Counted from the first letter of the stretch, positions 44,285 through 53,647 are shown. The stretch: 64,000 bases of DNA from Streptomyces olivaceoviridis (GCF_014650115.1 NZ_BMUI01000004.1:372001-436000), one strand, 5' to 3'. A program made the numbers and translations. The notes: generated by a model from the sequence alone, not told the origin.

Positions 44285-45396
44285 GAGCCGGTGCCGCGGT
44301 GAAGCGGAGTGGCTCCGTCTGCGGCGGAGGGGGTGGCTCTGGAGCTGATGTCGCGACGCGGTGCGGCGGCTGCGTCTGTGGGGGAGGGGGTGGCTCGGGA
44401 GCCGGTGCCGCGGCGCAGCGGAGCGGCACCGTCCGCTTCGTCGCGCTCGGGGACTCGCTGACCGAGGGCGTGGGCGACCCGGCCGGTGCCGGATGGCGGG
44501 GCTGGGCCGCGCTGCTGGCCGCTTCCCTCGCCGAGGACAGCGAGCGGGTGCGGTTCACCAACCTCGCGACGAGCGGGGCGCAGACCCGGGACGTGCTGGA
44601 GAGGCAGACGCCGGCCGCCCTGGAGCTGCGCCCCGACCTGGTGTCCGTGGTCGTCGGCGTCAACGACACGCTGCGCCGCACCTTCGACATCCACGCTGTG
44701 GCCGCCCACCTCGACCAGGTCTACGGCTCCCTCACCCGGCAGGGCGCCACCCTGCTCACCGCCTGCCTGCCCGACCCCGGCGCCATGCTCCGGCTCCCGG
44801 GCGCCCTGGCCCGCCCGCTGGCCCGCCGGCAACGGGCGGTCAACGCGGTCGTCCACGCGCTGTCCGAGCGGTACGGCGCCGTCCACCTGCACGCGGCGGA
44901 CGACGGCTGGATCAGCGACCGGAGCCTGTGGAGCGCGGACCGGCTGCACCCCGGCGAGCGCGGTCACCGGCGGTTCGCCGCCCGCTGCCACGCCCTGCTC
45001 GCCGAGACGGGCCGCGCGACCGGGGAACCTGTCTCGCCCGAGCCGGAGTTCCCCGCGCCGACCCGCACGGCGCGCCTGTGGTGGCTGGCCACGGCGGGGA
45101 CCGGCTGGGTGCTCCGCCGCTGCAACGACCTGCTGCCGCAGCTGCTGTGCCTGGCCGCCGGCGAACTGCGCCACCGCGCCCGGGGCACCGGCGCCCGCCT
45201 GGACCACCGCGCGTCGGCAGCGGTGTCGGCAGCCCTGGCGGCCCTGCCGGAGACCTCCACCGAGGAGGCGGTCGCCCAGTGGCGCGGCAACGGGAGGGAG
45301 GCGGCCCTGGCGGAGGGGACGGCCGAGGTGGTGGGCCCTGAGGCGACGGGGGCCGTCGGGACGGCCGCCTCCACCGGGGCCGTTGCGGCCGGTTGA
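44281..45396 (+). CDS. SGNH/GDSL hydrolase
   Basis: A 371-residue protein. A repeated Gly/Ser/Cys-rich N-terminus (about 1-50) precedes the SGNH domain: FVALGDSLTEGVGDP (block I Ser about 60), NLATSGAQTRDV, VVGVNDTLR (block III), and the block V DRLHPGERGH. It lacks a signal peptide, so it acts in the cytosol. The last 100 residues are an additional helical region. It could remove or add acyl groups on the product of the two glycosyltransferases. ATG 44281 overlaps the upstream stop. Confidence 0.82.
   Translation: MRAGAAVKRSGSVCGGGGGSGADVATRCGGCVCGGGGGSGAGAAAQRSGTVRFVALGDSLTEGVGDPAGAGWRGWAALLAASLAEDSERVRFTNLATSGAQTRDVLERQTPAALELRPDLVSVVVGVNDTLRRTFDIHAVAAHLDQVYGSLTRQGATLLTACLPDPGAMLRLPGALARPLARRQRAVNAVVHALSERYGAVHLHAADDGWISDRSLWSADRLHPGERGHRRFAARCHALLAETGRATGEPVSPEPEFPAPTRTARLWWLATAGTGWVLRRCNDLLPQLLCLAAGELRHRARGTGARLDHRASAAVSAALAALPETSTEEAVAQWRGNGREAALAEGTAEVVGPEATGAVGTAASTGAVAAG
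44287..44433 (+). repeat. 57-bp tandem repeat (two units and a partial third)
   Basis: Units begin at 44287, 44344 and 44401 with GCCGGTGCCGCGG-type starts; each 57-bp unit encodes 19 residues rich in Gly (VCGGGGGSGA). Units 1 and 2 differ more than 1 and 3 at their starts. Confidence 0.85.
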
Positions 45397-45539
45397 GGTG
45401 GGGCGGAGCAGCTTTCGGTGACATTCGGCGGGTGGGGCGGTGGGGCTGTTGCCGCGGAGGAGTCCCAACGCCGACCGGTGAACGCGCGGTACGTCCGACG
45501 AGGTGCCCCGGTCACCGCGGACGTCCCGGCCGTAGCGGC

Positions 45540-46409
45540 TCAGCGGCGCCGCACCGGTACGAACCGGACCGGGGTACCCGGGAGGGCCTGGGCGGCGGCC
45601 GGGAGGTCGGCGGCGCGGACCACCGCGATCACCGGGTAGCCGCCGGTGGTCGGGTGGTCCGCGAGGAAGACCACCGGGCGGCCGTCCGGCGGAACCTGGA
45701 CCGCGCCGAGAACCATGCCCTCGCTGGCGAGTTCACCGGTCCGGGCCCGCTCCAGCGCGGGCCCCTCGGTGCGCAGGCCGATGCGGTTGCTCGCCGAGGA
45801 GACCCGGTACGCGCGCGTGGTGAGGTCCCGGACCGACCGCGCCGTGAACCAGTCGTCGCGCGGGCCCGGTGTCACCCGGAGCACGAGCTCGGCCGGCGGA
45901 CACGGCTGTGGCGCGCCGTCCACGCGCGCGGGAGGACCGGCCGGGGCGCCCAGCGGCAGGACCGTGCCGTCCGTGAGTGGTGCCGGACCGAGGCCGGACA
46001 GCAGGTCGGTGGCGCGGCTGCCGAGGACCGGCTCCACGGCGACACCGCCGCCGACCGCGACGTAGGCGCGCACGCCCGCCGTGGCCGCGCCCACTTCCAG
46101 CAGTTCGCCCGCCGGCACCACGACCGGGGCGCCCCACGCGGCCGGGCGACCGCCCACCGTCACCGGGCAGGGCGCACCGCCGACCGCGACGGTCACCGTC
46201 GAACGCGGGCGCAGCGCACAGCCGTTGAGCGTGGTCTCCAGGACGGCGGCGTCCGGCGGATTGCCGACGAGCCGGTTCACCAGCGCCGCGGCGAGCGGGT
46301 CGAGCGTTCCGGAGCGGGGCACGCCCAGGTGCGCGTACCCCGGCCGCCCGCGGTCCTGCACGGTGGTCAGCGCCCCGGCGCGTACGACGACCAGCGCACG
46401 GTCGGTCAT
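45540..46409 (-). CDS. pxpC: 5-oxoprolinase subunit C (biotin-dependent carboxylase-like)
   Basis: A 289-residue protein of the KipA/PxpC family, with LTTVQDRGRPGYAHLGVPRSGTLDPLA near the N-terminus and FLADHPTTGGYPVIAVV near the C-terminus, both signature segments. It acts with PxpB and PxpA to open 5-oxoproline to glutamate using ATP. ATG 46409 has GGGAGG 4 bases upstream and overlaps a 54-codon frame by 4 bp. Confidence 0.92.
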   Translation of the reverse strand: MTDRALVVVRAGALTTVQDRGRPGYAHLGVPRSGTLDPLAAALVNRLVGNPPDAAVLETTLNGCALRPRSTVTVAVGGAPCPVTVGGRPAAWGAPVVVPAGELLEVGAATAGVRAYVAVGGGVAVEPVLGSRATDLLSGLGPAPLTDGTVLPLGAPAGPPARVDGAPQPCPPAELVLRVTPGPRDDWFTARSVRDLTTRAYRVSSASNRIGLRTEGPALERARTGELASEGMVLGAVQVPPDGRPVVFLADHPTTGGYPVIAVVRAADLPAAAQALPGTPVRFVPVRRR

Positions 46410-46570
46410 GGGGCCTCCCAGGTCACGGGTCCCGCCGGCACGAGCCACGCGCGCGCGTGGGCTTCCGTTCGCTGCCCGGTCACGTGGGTCTCCCGGGTGC
46501 GTACCGCTACCGGTGTAGCTGTTTCCCCGGCGCGCACCCGTGCCGGTGCGGCCCTCCGCCCCCCGCTCAT
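46406..46570 (-). CDS. Tiny coupled reading frame between pxpB and pxpC
   Basis: A 54-residue Arg/Ala-rich frame (MSGGRRAAPARVRAGETATP..., ending VPAGPVTWEAP). Its ATG overlaps the pxpB stop as ATGA and its TGA overlaps the pxpC ATG in the same way. It has no recognisable domain. It may simply maintain translation coupling between the two subunits, or be an accidental insertion. Confidence 0.4.
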   Translation of the reverse strand: MSGGRRAAPARVRAGETATPVAVRTRETHVTGQRTEAHARAWLVPAGPVTWEAP

Positions 46571-47184
46571 GCGCCCTCCACCGGCACGAACCGTACGCGC
46601 GTGCCCGGCTCCCACAGGGCCGCCGGGACGCGTGCCGGGTCCCACAACACCGTGTCCGTCGTGCCGATCAGTTGCCAGCCACCGGGCGAGGAGCGCGGGT
46701 AGACGCCGGTGTACGGGCCGGCCAGGGCCACGGCGCCGGCCGGAACCGCCGTGCGCGGGGTGGCGCGGCGCGGGACGTGGTAGCGCTCCGGGAGCCCGGT
46801 GAGATAGCCGAAGCCGGGCACGAAGCCGCAGAAGGCCACCGTGAACTCGGTGCCGGCGTGCACGCGGGCCACCTCCCGTTCCGGCACCCGCCAGTGCGCG
46901 GCGACCGCCGCCAGGTCCGGGCCGTCGTACCGCACGGGCAGTTCGATCAGCTCGCGCGCGTGGGCAGGCGCCTCCAGCACCCGTGTGCCGGTCAGTTCCG
47001 CCGCCCAGCGGGCCGGCTCGGCCAGCCCGTCGAGCAGGACCGTACGGGCCGCCGGCACGATCTCGCGCACGGTGAGCGCGCCGTCCGCGCGGCGCCGCAG
47101 CAACTCCGCGTGCAGGGCCTGCGCCTCCTCCCCGGAGGCCACCTCGACGAGCAGCGCGTCGTCCCCGACGGCAAGCGCCCTCAC
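46567..47184 (-). CDS. pxpB: 5-oxoprolinase subunit B (KipI-like)
   Basis: A 205-residue cyclophilin-like/KipI-family protein with VAFCGFVPGFGYLTGLPERYHVPRRATPRTAVPAGAVALAG and YPRSSPGGWQLIGTT, the family signatures. GTG 47184 overlaps the pxpA stop. Works in complex with PxpC. Confidence 0.93.
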   Translation of the reverse strand: MRALAVGDDALLVEVASGEEAQALHAELLRRRADGALTVREIVPAARTVLLDGLAEPARWAAELTGTRVLEAPAHARELIELPVRYDGPDLAAVAAHWRVPEREVARVHAGTEFTVAFCGFVPGFGYLTGLPERYHVPRRATPRTAVPAGAVALAGPYTGVYPRSSPGGWQLIGTTDTVLWDPARVPAALWEPGTRVRFVPVEGA

Positions 47185-47939
47185 GCGAACGCCTCCACCC
47201 GCACGCCCGCCGCCGCCAGCCGTTCCCGCACCCGCCGGGCCAGGCCGACCGCGCCCGGCGTGTCGCCGTGCAGGCACAGCGACCGGGCGCGCACCTGGAT
47301 CCGCGCGCCGGAGTGCGCGAGGACCGCACCGGAGCGCGCGAGGCTCACCGAGCGCTCCACGACGTCGTCCGGGTCGGTCACCACGGCACCCTCGTGGCCG
47401 CGCGGGACGAGCGTGCCCTCGTCGGTGTACGCGCGGTCCGCGAAGGCCTCCGTGACGGCCGGCAGGCCCGCCTCGGCCGCCAGCTCCAGGAACCGCGAGC
47501 CGGGCAGGCCCAGTACCGGCAGCGAGGCGTCCGCCAGGCGCACGCCCTCGATCACCGCGCGGGCCTGCTCCTCGTCGTGCACGACCCGGTTGTAGAGGGC
47601 GCCGTGCGGTTTGACGTACGCCACGCGCGCGCCCGCGGCCCGCGCGAACACCTCCAGGGCGCCGATCTGGTAGGCCACTTCGGCCGCCAGCTCGGCGGGC
47701 GGCACATCCATCGCGCGCCGTCCGAAACCGGCCAGGTCCCGGTAGGAGACCTGCGCGCCGATCGTCACCCCGCGCTCGGCCGCCCGTTCGCACACCCGGC
47801 GCATGGTGGCAGCGTCCCCGGCGTGGAAGCCGCAGGCCACGTTGGCGCTGGTGACGACGGACAGGAGTTGTTCGTCGTCGGTCAGCCGCCAGCGGCCGAA
47901 GCCCTCGCCCAGGTCGGCGTTCAGATCGATCGCGGTCAT
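47181..47939 (-). CDS. pxpA: 5-oxoprolinase subunit A (LamB/YcsF)
   Basis: A 252-residue LamB/YcsF protein starting MTAIDLNADLGEGFGRW, with SANVACGFHAGDAATMR, VKPHGALYN and LCLHGDTPGA, all family motifs. It is the probable carbohydrate-like deacetylase-fold subunit that hydrolyses 5-oxoproline with PxpB/PxpC. First of the pxp genes; follows the hydro-lyase by 69 bp. Confidence 0.94.
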   Translation of the reverse strand: MTAIDLNADLGEGFGRWRLTDDEQLLSVVTSANVACGFHAGDAATMRRVCERAAERGVTIGAQVSYRDLAGFGRRAMDVPPAELAAEVAYQIGALEVFARAAGARVAYVKPHGALYNRVVHDEEQARAVIEGVRLADASLPVLGLPGSRFLELAAEAGLPAVTEAFADRAYTDEGTLVPRGHEGAVVTDPDDVVERSVSLARSGAVLAHSGARIQVRARSLCLHGDTPGAVGLARRVRERLAAAGVRVEAFA

Positions 47940-48008
47940 GGTGTTCTCGCGTCTCCGGTTGTCGTGGACTTCTCTTGTGCGCGGTTTCGGGCTCCGGTAC
48001 GACCGGGC

Positions 48009-48848
48009 TCAGTCGACGCCGACCAGCCGGTACTGCTCGTCCCGTGCGTCGGTCAGGAACATCTGGCCCGGCGCGTGGGTGATCGCGAACGGCGGCCGGG
48101 AGGCCATCACCGCCGCCTGCGGGGTCACCCCGCAGGCCCAGAACACCGGGATGTCGCCGTCGGCGACGGTCACCGGGTCGCCGAAGTCGGGCCGGGAGAG
48201 GTCCTCGATGCCGAGGGCCGCCGGGTCCCCGCAGTGCACCGGACCGCCGTGCACGGCCGGCAGCAGGCTGCTCTCCCGGATCGCCGCGCCCAGATGCTCG
48301 GGCGGCACCGGCCGCATGGAGACCACCATCGGCCCGCGCAGCCGGCCCGCCTCCCGGCAGGCCCGGCTGGTCACGTACATCGGCACGTTCCGGCCCTGCT
48401 CGACGTGCCGGATCGGCACGCCCGCGCGGGCCAGCGCCCACTCGAAGGTGAAGCTGCACCCGAGCAGGAACGACACCAGGTCGTCCCGCCAGTAGGCGCG
48501 TGCGTCCGTGGGTTCGTCGACCAGCTCGCCGTCCTGCCACACCCGGTAGCGCGGCAGGTCGGTGCGCAGGTCGGCGCCCTCGGCGAGGACGGTCGTCGGG
48601 GAACCGGCGTCCGTGACGTCGAGCACGGGGCACGGCTTGGGGTTGCGCTGGCAGAACAGCAGCATGTCGTAGGCCCAGTCGGTGGGCACCGCGATCAGGT
48701 TGGCCTGTGTGTGGCCCGCCGCGACCCCGGCGGTCGGCCCGGCCAGGCCGTCGCGGAAGCGGGCCCGCGCGGTGTGCGGGCTCCACGCGTGCGCGTGCGC
48801 GTCGACGGTGGTGACGGGCCGGTCCCCGGTACGGTTCACCCGCGTCAC
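48009..48848 (-). CDS. Putative hydro-lyase (DUF1445, D-glutamate cyclase-like)
   Basis: A 279-residue protein of the DUF1445 family ([60 protein letters not shown]). A mammalian relative is D-glutamate cyclase, which makes 5-oxo-D-proline; the presence of pxpABC nearby gives a natural link between D-glutamate and 5-oxoproline. GTG 48848 overlaps the MFS stop. Confidence 0.88.
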   Translation of the reverse strand: MTRVNRTGDRPVTTVDAHAHAWSPHTARARFRDGLAGPTAGVAAGHTQANLIAVPTDWAYDMLLFCQRNPKPCPVLDVTDAGSPTTVLAEGADLRTDLPRYRVWQDGELVDEPTDARAYWRDDLVSFLLGCSFTFEWALARAGVPIRHVEQGRNVPMYVTSRACREAGRLRGPMVVSMRPVPPEHLGAAIRESSLLPAVHGGPVHCGDPAALGIEDLSRPDFGDPVTVADGDIPVFWACGVTPQAAVMASRPPFAITHAPGQMFLTDARDEQYRLVGVD

Positions 48849-50170
48849 GCCAGCTCCTTCCCGCGCGTCTCCGGCAGCCCGAGCAGCGCCAGCGCCGCGA
48901 GGCCGTAGCCGATCGCGCCGAAGACCAGCGCCCCGCCGACGCCCCAGCTGTCCGCCAGGAAGCCCACCAGCGTCGGGAACACCGCGCCCACCGCGCGGCC
49001 CGTGTTGTACGTGAAGCCCTGCCCGGTGCCGCGTACCGCCGTCGGGTACAGCTCGCTCAAGTAGGAGCCGAAGCCGCTGAAGATGGCCGACATGCAGAAG
49101 CCGAGCGGGAAACCGAGCACCAGCAGCAGGGTGTTGGCGCCGTGCGGGATGTTCGTGTACGCCAGGATGCACACCGCCGACAGCAGCGCGAACAGCCAGA
49201 TGTTGTTCCGCCGGCCGAGCCGGTCGGTGAGGTGGCCGCCGGTCAGGTAGCCGAGGAAGGCGCCGGAGATCAGGAAGGCCAGATAGCCGCCGGTGCCGAC
49301 GACCGACAGACCGCGGTCGGACTTCAGGTACGTCGGCACCCAGGTCGCCAGCGTGTAGTAGCCGCCCTGCACGCCCGTGGACAGGAGGCTCGCGAAGACC
49401 GTGGTGCGCAGCAGGCCGGGGGCGCCGTCCCGGCCGGCCGGCCGGAAGATCGCGGCGAACGAGCCCCGGCGCGGGTCCTGTTCACGGGCCGCCGTCGCCG
49501 TGGGGGCGTCGTGCACCGAGCGGCGCAGCCAGACCACGAGCAGCGCCGGCAGCGCGCCGGTCCAGAACATCACCCGCCAGGCGAGGTCGTCGCCGGCGAA
49601 GGAGAACACCAGCGTGTAGACGACCGCAGCCAGTCCCCAGCCGACCGCCCAGGAGCTCTGGATCGCGCCGAGCGTACGGCCCCGGTGGCGCGCGCTCGCG
49701 TACTCGGCGACCAGGATCGCGCCGACCGCCCACTCGCCGCCGAAGCCGAGGCCCTGGAGGGCGCGGAAGACCAGCAGGGTCTCGTAGGTGGGCGCGAAGC
49801 CGCAGGCGACGGTGAAGACGGCGTAGGTGACCACCGTGATCATCAGGGCCCGGACACGGCCCACCCGGTCCGCGATCACGCCGGCGGCGGCGCCGCCGAC
49901 CGCCGAGACCACCAAGGTGACGGTGGTGAACAGGCCGGTCTGGCCGCTGCTGAGGCCGAAGTACGCCGAGAGCGCCACCATGCTCAGCGGCAGGGTGAAG
50001 TAGTCGTACGAATCCAGGGCATATCCGCCGAAAGCACCGGCGAACGCGCGCCGGCCGCGCGGGCCGAGGGCGCGCAGCCAGGCGAACGCGCCGTCCTCGG
50101 CGCCGTGTTCGGCCGGTGCCGCGCGGACGTCGGTGGAGGGCGCGGACCGGGGTGGTGGGGTCGTGCTCAT
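48845..50170 (-). CDS. MFS transporter (metabolite:H+ symporter-like)
   Basis: A 441-residue transporter with twelve helices. The loop motif [14 protein letters not shown] and [23 protein letters not shown] fit the metabolite:H+ symporter (MHS/sugar-acid) branch. It probably imports 5-oxoproline or a related acid, as inferred from the operon. ATG 50170 has GAGGTG upstream. First gene of the operon and divergent from gntR. Confidence 0.9.
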   Translation of the reverse strand: MSTTPPPRSAPSTDVRAAPAEHGAEDGAFAWLRALGPRGRRAFAGAFGGYALDSYDYFTLPLSMVALSAYFGLSSGQTGLFTTVTLVVSAVGGAAAGVIADRVGRVRALMITVVTYAVFTVACGFAPTYETLLVFRALQGLGFGGEWAVGAILVAEYASARHRGRTLGAIQSSWAVGWGLAAVVYTLVFSFAGDDLAWRVMFWTGALPALLVVWLRRSVHDAPTATAAREQDPRRGSFAAIFRPAGRDGAPGLLRTTVFASLLSTGVQGGYYTLATWVPTYLKSDRGLSVVGTGGYLAFLISGAFLGYLTGGHLTDRLGRRNNIWLFALLSAVCILAYTNIPHGANTLLLVLGFPLGFCMSAIFSGFGSYLSELYPTAVRGTGQGFTYNTGRAVGAVFPTLVGFLADSWGVGGALVFGAIGYGLAALALLGLPETRGKELA

Positions 50171-50230
50171 GGGCACCTCGCAGACGAGGGACGGAGGGTG
50201 CTGGGAAGTGAGCCGTGCGGAGCACCGTAG

Positions 50231-50249
50231 AGGATCGTTCAACGATCCT
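50231..50249. promoter_or_regulatory. Perfect 19-bp palindrome, GntR operator
   Basis: AGGATCGTTCAACGATCCT is a perfect palindrome about a central C, at 61 bp before the MFS start and 48 bp before gntR. Its TTCAA core is typical of FadR-subfamily sites. It most likely binds the adjacent GntR protein to control both directions. Confidence 0.8.
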
Positions 50250-50297
50250 TCAATACCCGTGTTGTTTCGTCCTGGTGTCTGCGATTGAATTCCGGGC

Positions 50298-50999
50298 ATG
50301 GCAGAGGAGCTGACGGGACTGGCCGGCGACCGGGTCCTCCTGGGGCGCACGAGCACCGCGGAGCGCGTTTCGGACATCCTCAGAAGCCGCATCTCCGAGG
50401 GCTACTTCCCGCCCGGCACCCGGCTGTCCGAGGACAGCATCGGCGGGGCGCTCGGCGTCTCCCGCAACACCCTGCGCGAGGCGTTCCGGCTGCTCACCCA
50501 CGAGCGCCTGCTGATCCACGAACTCAACCGGGGCGTGTTCGTCCGGGTCCTGACCGTCGAGGACGTGGAGGACATCTACCGCACGCGCTCCCTCGTCGAG
50601 TGCGCCGTCGTCCGCGGACTGGGCGAACCGCCGTACCGGCTGGACGGGCTGATCTCGGCGGTCGAGGAGGGGCGCGCGGCGTCCGCGGAGAATGACTGGA
50701 AGGGGCTGGGTACGGCCAACATCCACTTCCACCGGGAACTGGTCGCCCTCGCCGGCAGCGAACGCACCGACGAGCTGATGCGCAGCGTCTTCGCCGAGCT
50801 GCGCCTGGCCTTCCACGTCGTGGACGACCCGCGCCGGCTGCACGAGCCGTACCTCGCCCGCAACGCCCAGATCCTCCAGGCGCTCCAGGGCGGCGACCGG
50901 CACGGCGCCGAACGGCTCCTGGAGACCTATCTGGCGGACTCGCTGGAACGGGTGGTGGAGGTGTACCGGCGCAGGGTGGGCGAGGAAGGCGCCCCGTAA
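50298..50999 (+). CDS. GntR family regulator, FadR subfamily
   Basis: A 233-residue protein: winged helix at about 20-85 (SDILRSRISEGYFPPGTRLSEDSIGGALGVSRNTLREAF) and an FCD effector domain (about 95-225; NIHFHRELVALAG and the His residues for metal). It is likely the repressor of the 5-oxoproline operon, and the effector could be 5-oxoproline or glutamate (inference). Confidence 0.92.
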   Translation: MAEELTGLAGDRVLLGRTSTAERVSDILRSRISEGYFPPGTRLSEDSIGGALGVSRNTLREAFRLLTHERLLIHELNRGVFVRVLTVEDVEDIYRTRSLVECAVVRGLGEPPYRLDGLISAVEEGRAASAENDWKGLGTANIHFHRELVALAGSERTDELMRSVFAELRLAFHVVDDPRRLHEPYLARNAQILQALQGGDRHGAERLLETYLADSLERVVEVYRRRVGEEGAP

Positions 51000-51002
51000 G
51001 GG

Positions 51003-51025
51003 CACGGGGAACCGCGCGACCGGCC
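51003..51025. repeat. Dispersed repeat (copy 3)
   Basis: CACGGGGAACCGCGCGACCGGCC immediately after the gntR stop, the reverse orientation of the element at 15831 and 37381. Confidence 0.5.
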
Positions 51026-51113
51026 CCGGGCGGTCCGCGCCCGGAGACGACCCGCAGCGGTGCCGGCCGGACCGGCGGGACCGCTCGTTTGGGTCGATGT
51101 CAGACCCAGGACC

Positions 51114-51119
51114 TAGTCT
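51114..51119 (+). promoter_or_regulatory. -10 box TAGTCT for the SMC-like operon, leaderless
   Basis: TAGTCT ends 7 bases before the GTG at 51127, so the mRNA would start at or next to the start codon. A poor -35, TTGGGT, lies 19 bp upstream. There is no Shine-Dalgarno sequence. Confidence 0.5.
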
Positions 51120-51126
51120 GTGCACC

Positions 51127-52656
51127 GTGACTTCGCCTGCATCGACGGACCGTGTTCCGCCCCAGCTCAGCGCGGGGCCGCGCCCGGCTCCGGGCCCGGC
51201 CGCCGACGAGGGGCTGGCGCGTCGGCTGCGCGCGCTCGCCTGCACCGCTCCGCTGCACGACCTGGACGCGCGCAAGGCCAACCTGGCCGGCGAGTACTCG
51301 GTGTACGGGATGGCCGAGGTGGCGCTGGCCGCCATCGACCTGGTCACGCTGAACATGGACTTCGACACCGGCGCCGACCACGAGCAGATCGTGGCCCGGC
51401 TCATCCCGCGCATCGCCGCCCAGGCCCCGGGCCGGCCCGCCGCCGAACACGAGCGCGTGGCCCGCTGGGTCCTGGAGAACCTGATCAACGTCGGCAGCGC
51501 GGACCGCGGCTTCCGCGCGGTCTACGGCACCTTCGCCGCGGACGGCACGTACGTCCGCCGTGACTACGACTTCAAGCTGATCGAGGAGGTCCCCGGCCCC
51601 GGCGGCACGGTCTACCTGCGGACGACGGACGAGGCGGTCAACGTCCTGGTCGGCGCCCTCGACACCGACGTCACCAGCGCCCAGATCGCCGCCGAGGTCA
51701 AGCTGGAGGTGCTGATCAGCCGCGGCCGGCTCGCCGACGCCCAGCTCGCCGCCGAGCAGGCCCGCTACCGCACGGTCCAGTACTCCGAGACGCTGCGTCG
51801 GGCCCTGGAGGCCACCCGGCGCAACGTCCGCGCGGTCGACTGGCTGGGCGCCGTCCCCGACATGATCGCCGAGGCCCTGGACCACGTGGCCGAGCGCTAC
51901 CGCCACGAGAACGCGATCCTCACCAACATCCGCAAGGCCCGCGACGAGACCGAGGACCCCGAGCACAAGCGCCGCGCCGCCGAACTCGTCGACATCGTCA
52001 AGGACTGCATCCGGCGCCACACCCAGCTCCAGTCGCGCCTGCTGGAGGCGGGCCCGCTGTTCCGCGCCGAACAGGACCGGCAGGCCTTCGCCACACCGGC
52101 GACGACGTCCGGGACGGACCTGTACGGCCATCTCCTCGCGCCCGTCCTGCCGCTGCCCCTGGAGCAGGCGATCCGGGTCACCGACGCCTTCTTCGCGCAC
52201 GGCACGGGACTGCGCACGCCGGTGTCCGTCCGGGTCGGGGACCTCGTGGACATACTGCTGACCCCGCCCGTGGAGCGGGAGCACCTGGGCGCGGAGATGC
52301 CCGAGCCCGATCTGATCGCCACACCGGACGACAGCCGCTTCAGCGAGGAACAGCTGGCCGCGGCGAGGGACCTGCTGGATCTGCCGGCGGACGCCCCGAG
52401 ACGACTGTCCGGGCTGCTGGCCGAGGCCCGGCGGACCGGGGACCCCGACCTCGCCTACCTGGTGGCGCTGCTGGCGGTCCACGCGGCCAGCCCGCCCGTC
52501 GGCACCGCCTACCGGCAGGGCGAGGAGAAGCTGCTGTTCGCCGTGGACGACGGGACCGAACTGGACGATCCCGAGTTCGGCGGGGCGGACCTGATCGTGG
52601 GGACCGCCCTGCTCGACGCGGCGGGGATGGCCGCGGACCGGACGGAAGCAGCATGA
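51127..52656 (+). CDS. Kleisin-like subunit (MukF/MksF/JetA-like) of SMC complex
   Basis: A 509-residue soluble protein. The N-terminal third looks like a winged-helix region (about 25-160), followed by TTDEAVNVLVGALDTDVTSAQIAAEVKLEVLISRGRL (about 168-203), a segment resembling the middle of MksF/JetA proteins, then a long helical part (about 205-330) and an Asp/Pro-rich tail. Its place as first gene, before a small winged-helix protein and an SMC-like ATPase, is what identifies it; sequence alone is weak. It would link the two ATPase heads. Confidence 0.6.
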   Translation: MTSPASTDRVPPQLSAGPRPAPGPAADEGLARRLRALACTAPLHDLDARKANLAGEYSVYGMAEVALAAIDLVTLNMDFDTGADHEQIVARLIPRIAAQAPGRPAAEHERVARWVLENLINVGSADRGFRAVYGTFAADGTYVRRDYDFKLIEEVPGPGGTVYLRTTDEAVNVLVGALDTDVTSAQIAAEVKLEVLISRGRLADAQLAAEQARYRTVQYSETLRRALEATRRNVRAVDWLGAVPDMIAEALDHVAERYRHENAILTNIRKARDETEDPEHKRRAAELVDIVKDCIRRHTQLQSRLLEAGPLFRAEQDRQAFATPATTSGTDLYGHLLAPVLPLPLEQAIRVTDAFFAHGTGLRTPVSVRVGDLVDILLTPPVEREHLGAEMPEPDLIATPDDSRFSEEQLAAARDLLDLPADAPRRLSGLLAEARRTGDPDLAYLVALLAVHAASPPVGTAYRQGEEKLLFAVDDGTELDDPEFGGADLIVGTALLDAAGMAADRTEAA

Positions 52657-52696
52657 GCGGCATGAGTGGACAAGAGCACGACAAGGAGCCGAACCC

Positions 52697-53575
52697 GTGA
52701 CCGAGCACGTCGACCGGAGTGAACCCGAGCCTGCCGCCGCCCCGGCGGGCTCCGCCGTCACCCCCGCCGACGCCGCCGACGCGGCGCGGCTCGTCGCCTT
52801 CGGACTCCAGCCCAAGCTGGCGCCCGCACGCGACCAGGAGTACACCGAACTGCTGCGCCGCTACCGCGAGGACCCGGCGTTCGCCCGGCTCGCCGACGCC
52901 GTCGCCGCCGGTCTGGGGCTCGTCGTGCTGGAGGTGTCCCCGCGCGCGGGCATGGCCGTGACCGCCGCCGAGGACTCGGTGTTCGCCGTCCGCATGGGCG
53001 ACTACGCGCGTCGCACCGCCGCCGACTCCGGCGACCGCTTCCTGCACGGGCTGGCCCATCTCGCGGTCGCCGCGCTGGCGTTCCCGCGCCCCGAGGACCT
53101 GGCCGACGACTCCTACATCGGCCGGGTCACCGTCAACGGCGTCGACGCCTTCGTCCGGCAGGCCTGCCGCCGACTGGAGGAGCGCGCCGAGGAGCAGGGC
53201 GAGAACACCGACCCGGCGACCGACGCGCCCGGCCTGGAGGCGGCCTGGCGGATCTGGGCCAGACGCAGCGCCACGGGCGCCACCAAGGACGCCCGCCGGC
53301 CGGCCGCCTCCACCACCGGCATCGTGGCGAAGGCCATGGCCTTCCTCACCGACTCGGGCTTCCTCCAGCGCACCGGCGACGACAACGGCGGCACGTACCG
53401 CACCACGGCCCGCTACCAGCTCCAGGTCCGCGACCTGGCCGGCAGCGCCGCCCTGGCCGAACTGGTGGAGCTGGGCATCGTCCCGGTCACCGACGGCACG
53501 GCCACCCTGCTGCCCGCCCAGGACATCGACGACCTGGACCTGGTGGCCGACGCCGGACTGCCGTTCCACTCCTGA
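52697..53575 (+). CDS. MukE/MksE/JetB-like winged-helix subunit
   Basis: A 292-residue protein with an acidic, Ala-rich N-terminus and a helix-turn-helix-like core (AMAFLTDSGFLQRTGDDNGGTYRTTARYQLQVRDL, about 213-247). Similar size and position to MukE/JetB proteins, which form dimers that bind the kleisin. GTG 52697 has AAGGAG 10 bases upstream, 40 bp after the kleisin-like gene. Confidence 0.6.
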   Translation: MTEHVDRSEPEPAAAPAGSAVTPADAADAARLVAFGLQPKLAPARDQEYTELLRRYREDPAFARLADAVAAGLGLVVLEVSPRAGMAVTAAEDSVFAVRMGDYARRTAADSGDRFLHGLAHLAVAALAFPRPEDLADDSYIGRVTVNGVDAFVRQACRRLEERAEEQGENTDPATDAPGLEAAWRIWARRSATGATKDARRPAASTTGIVAKAMAFLTDSGFLQRTGDDNGGTYRTTARYQLQVRDLAGSAALAELVELGIVPVTDGTATLLPAQDIDDLDLVADAGLPFHS

Positions 53576-53647
53576 CGCGCTGAAGCTCCCGCAGCTCCAG
53601 ACCCTCCCGAACCACCGCACCTTTCACCAGACTTACGAGAGTCCGCC

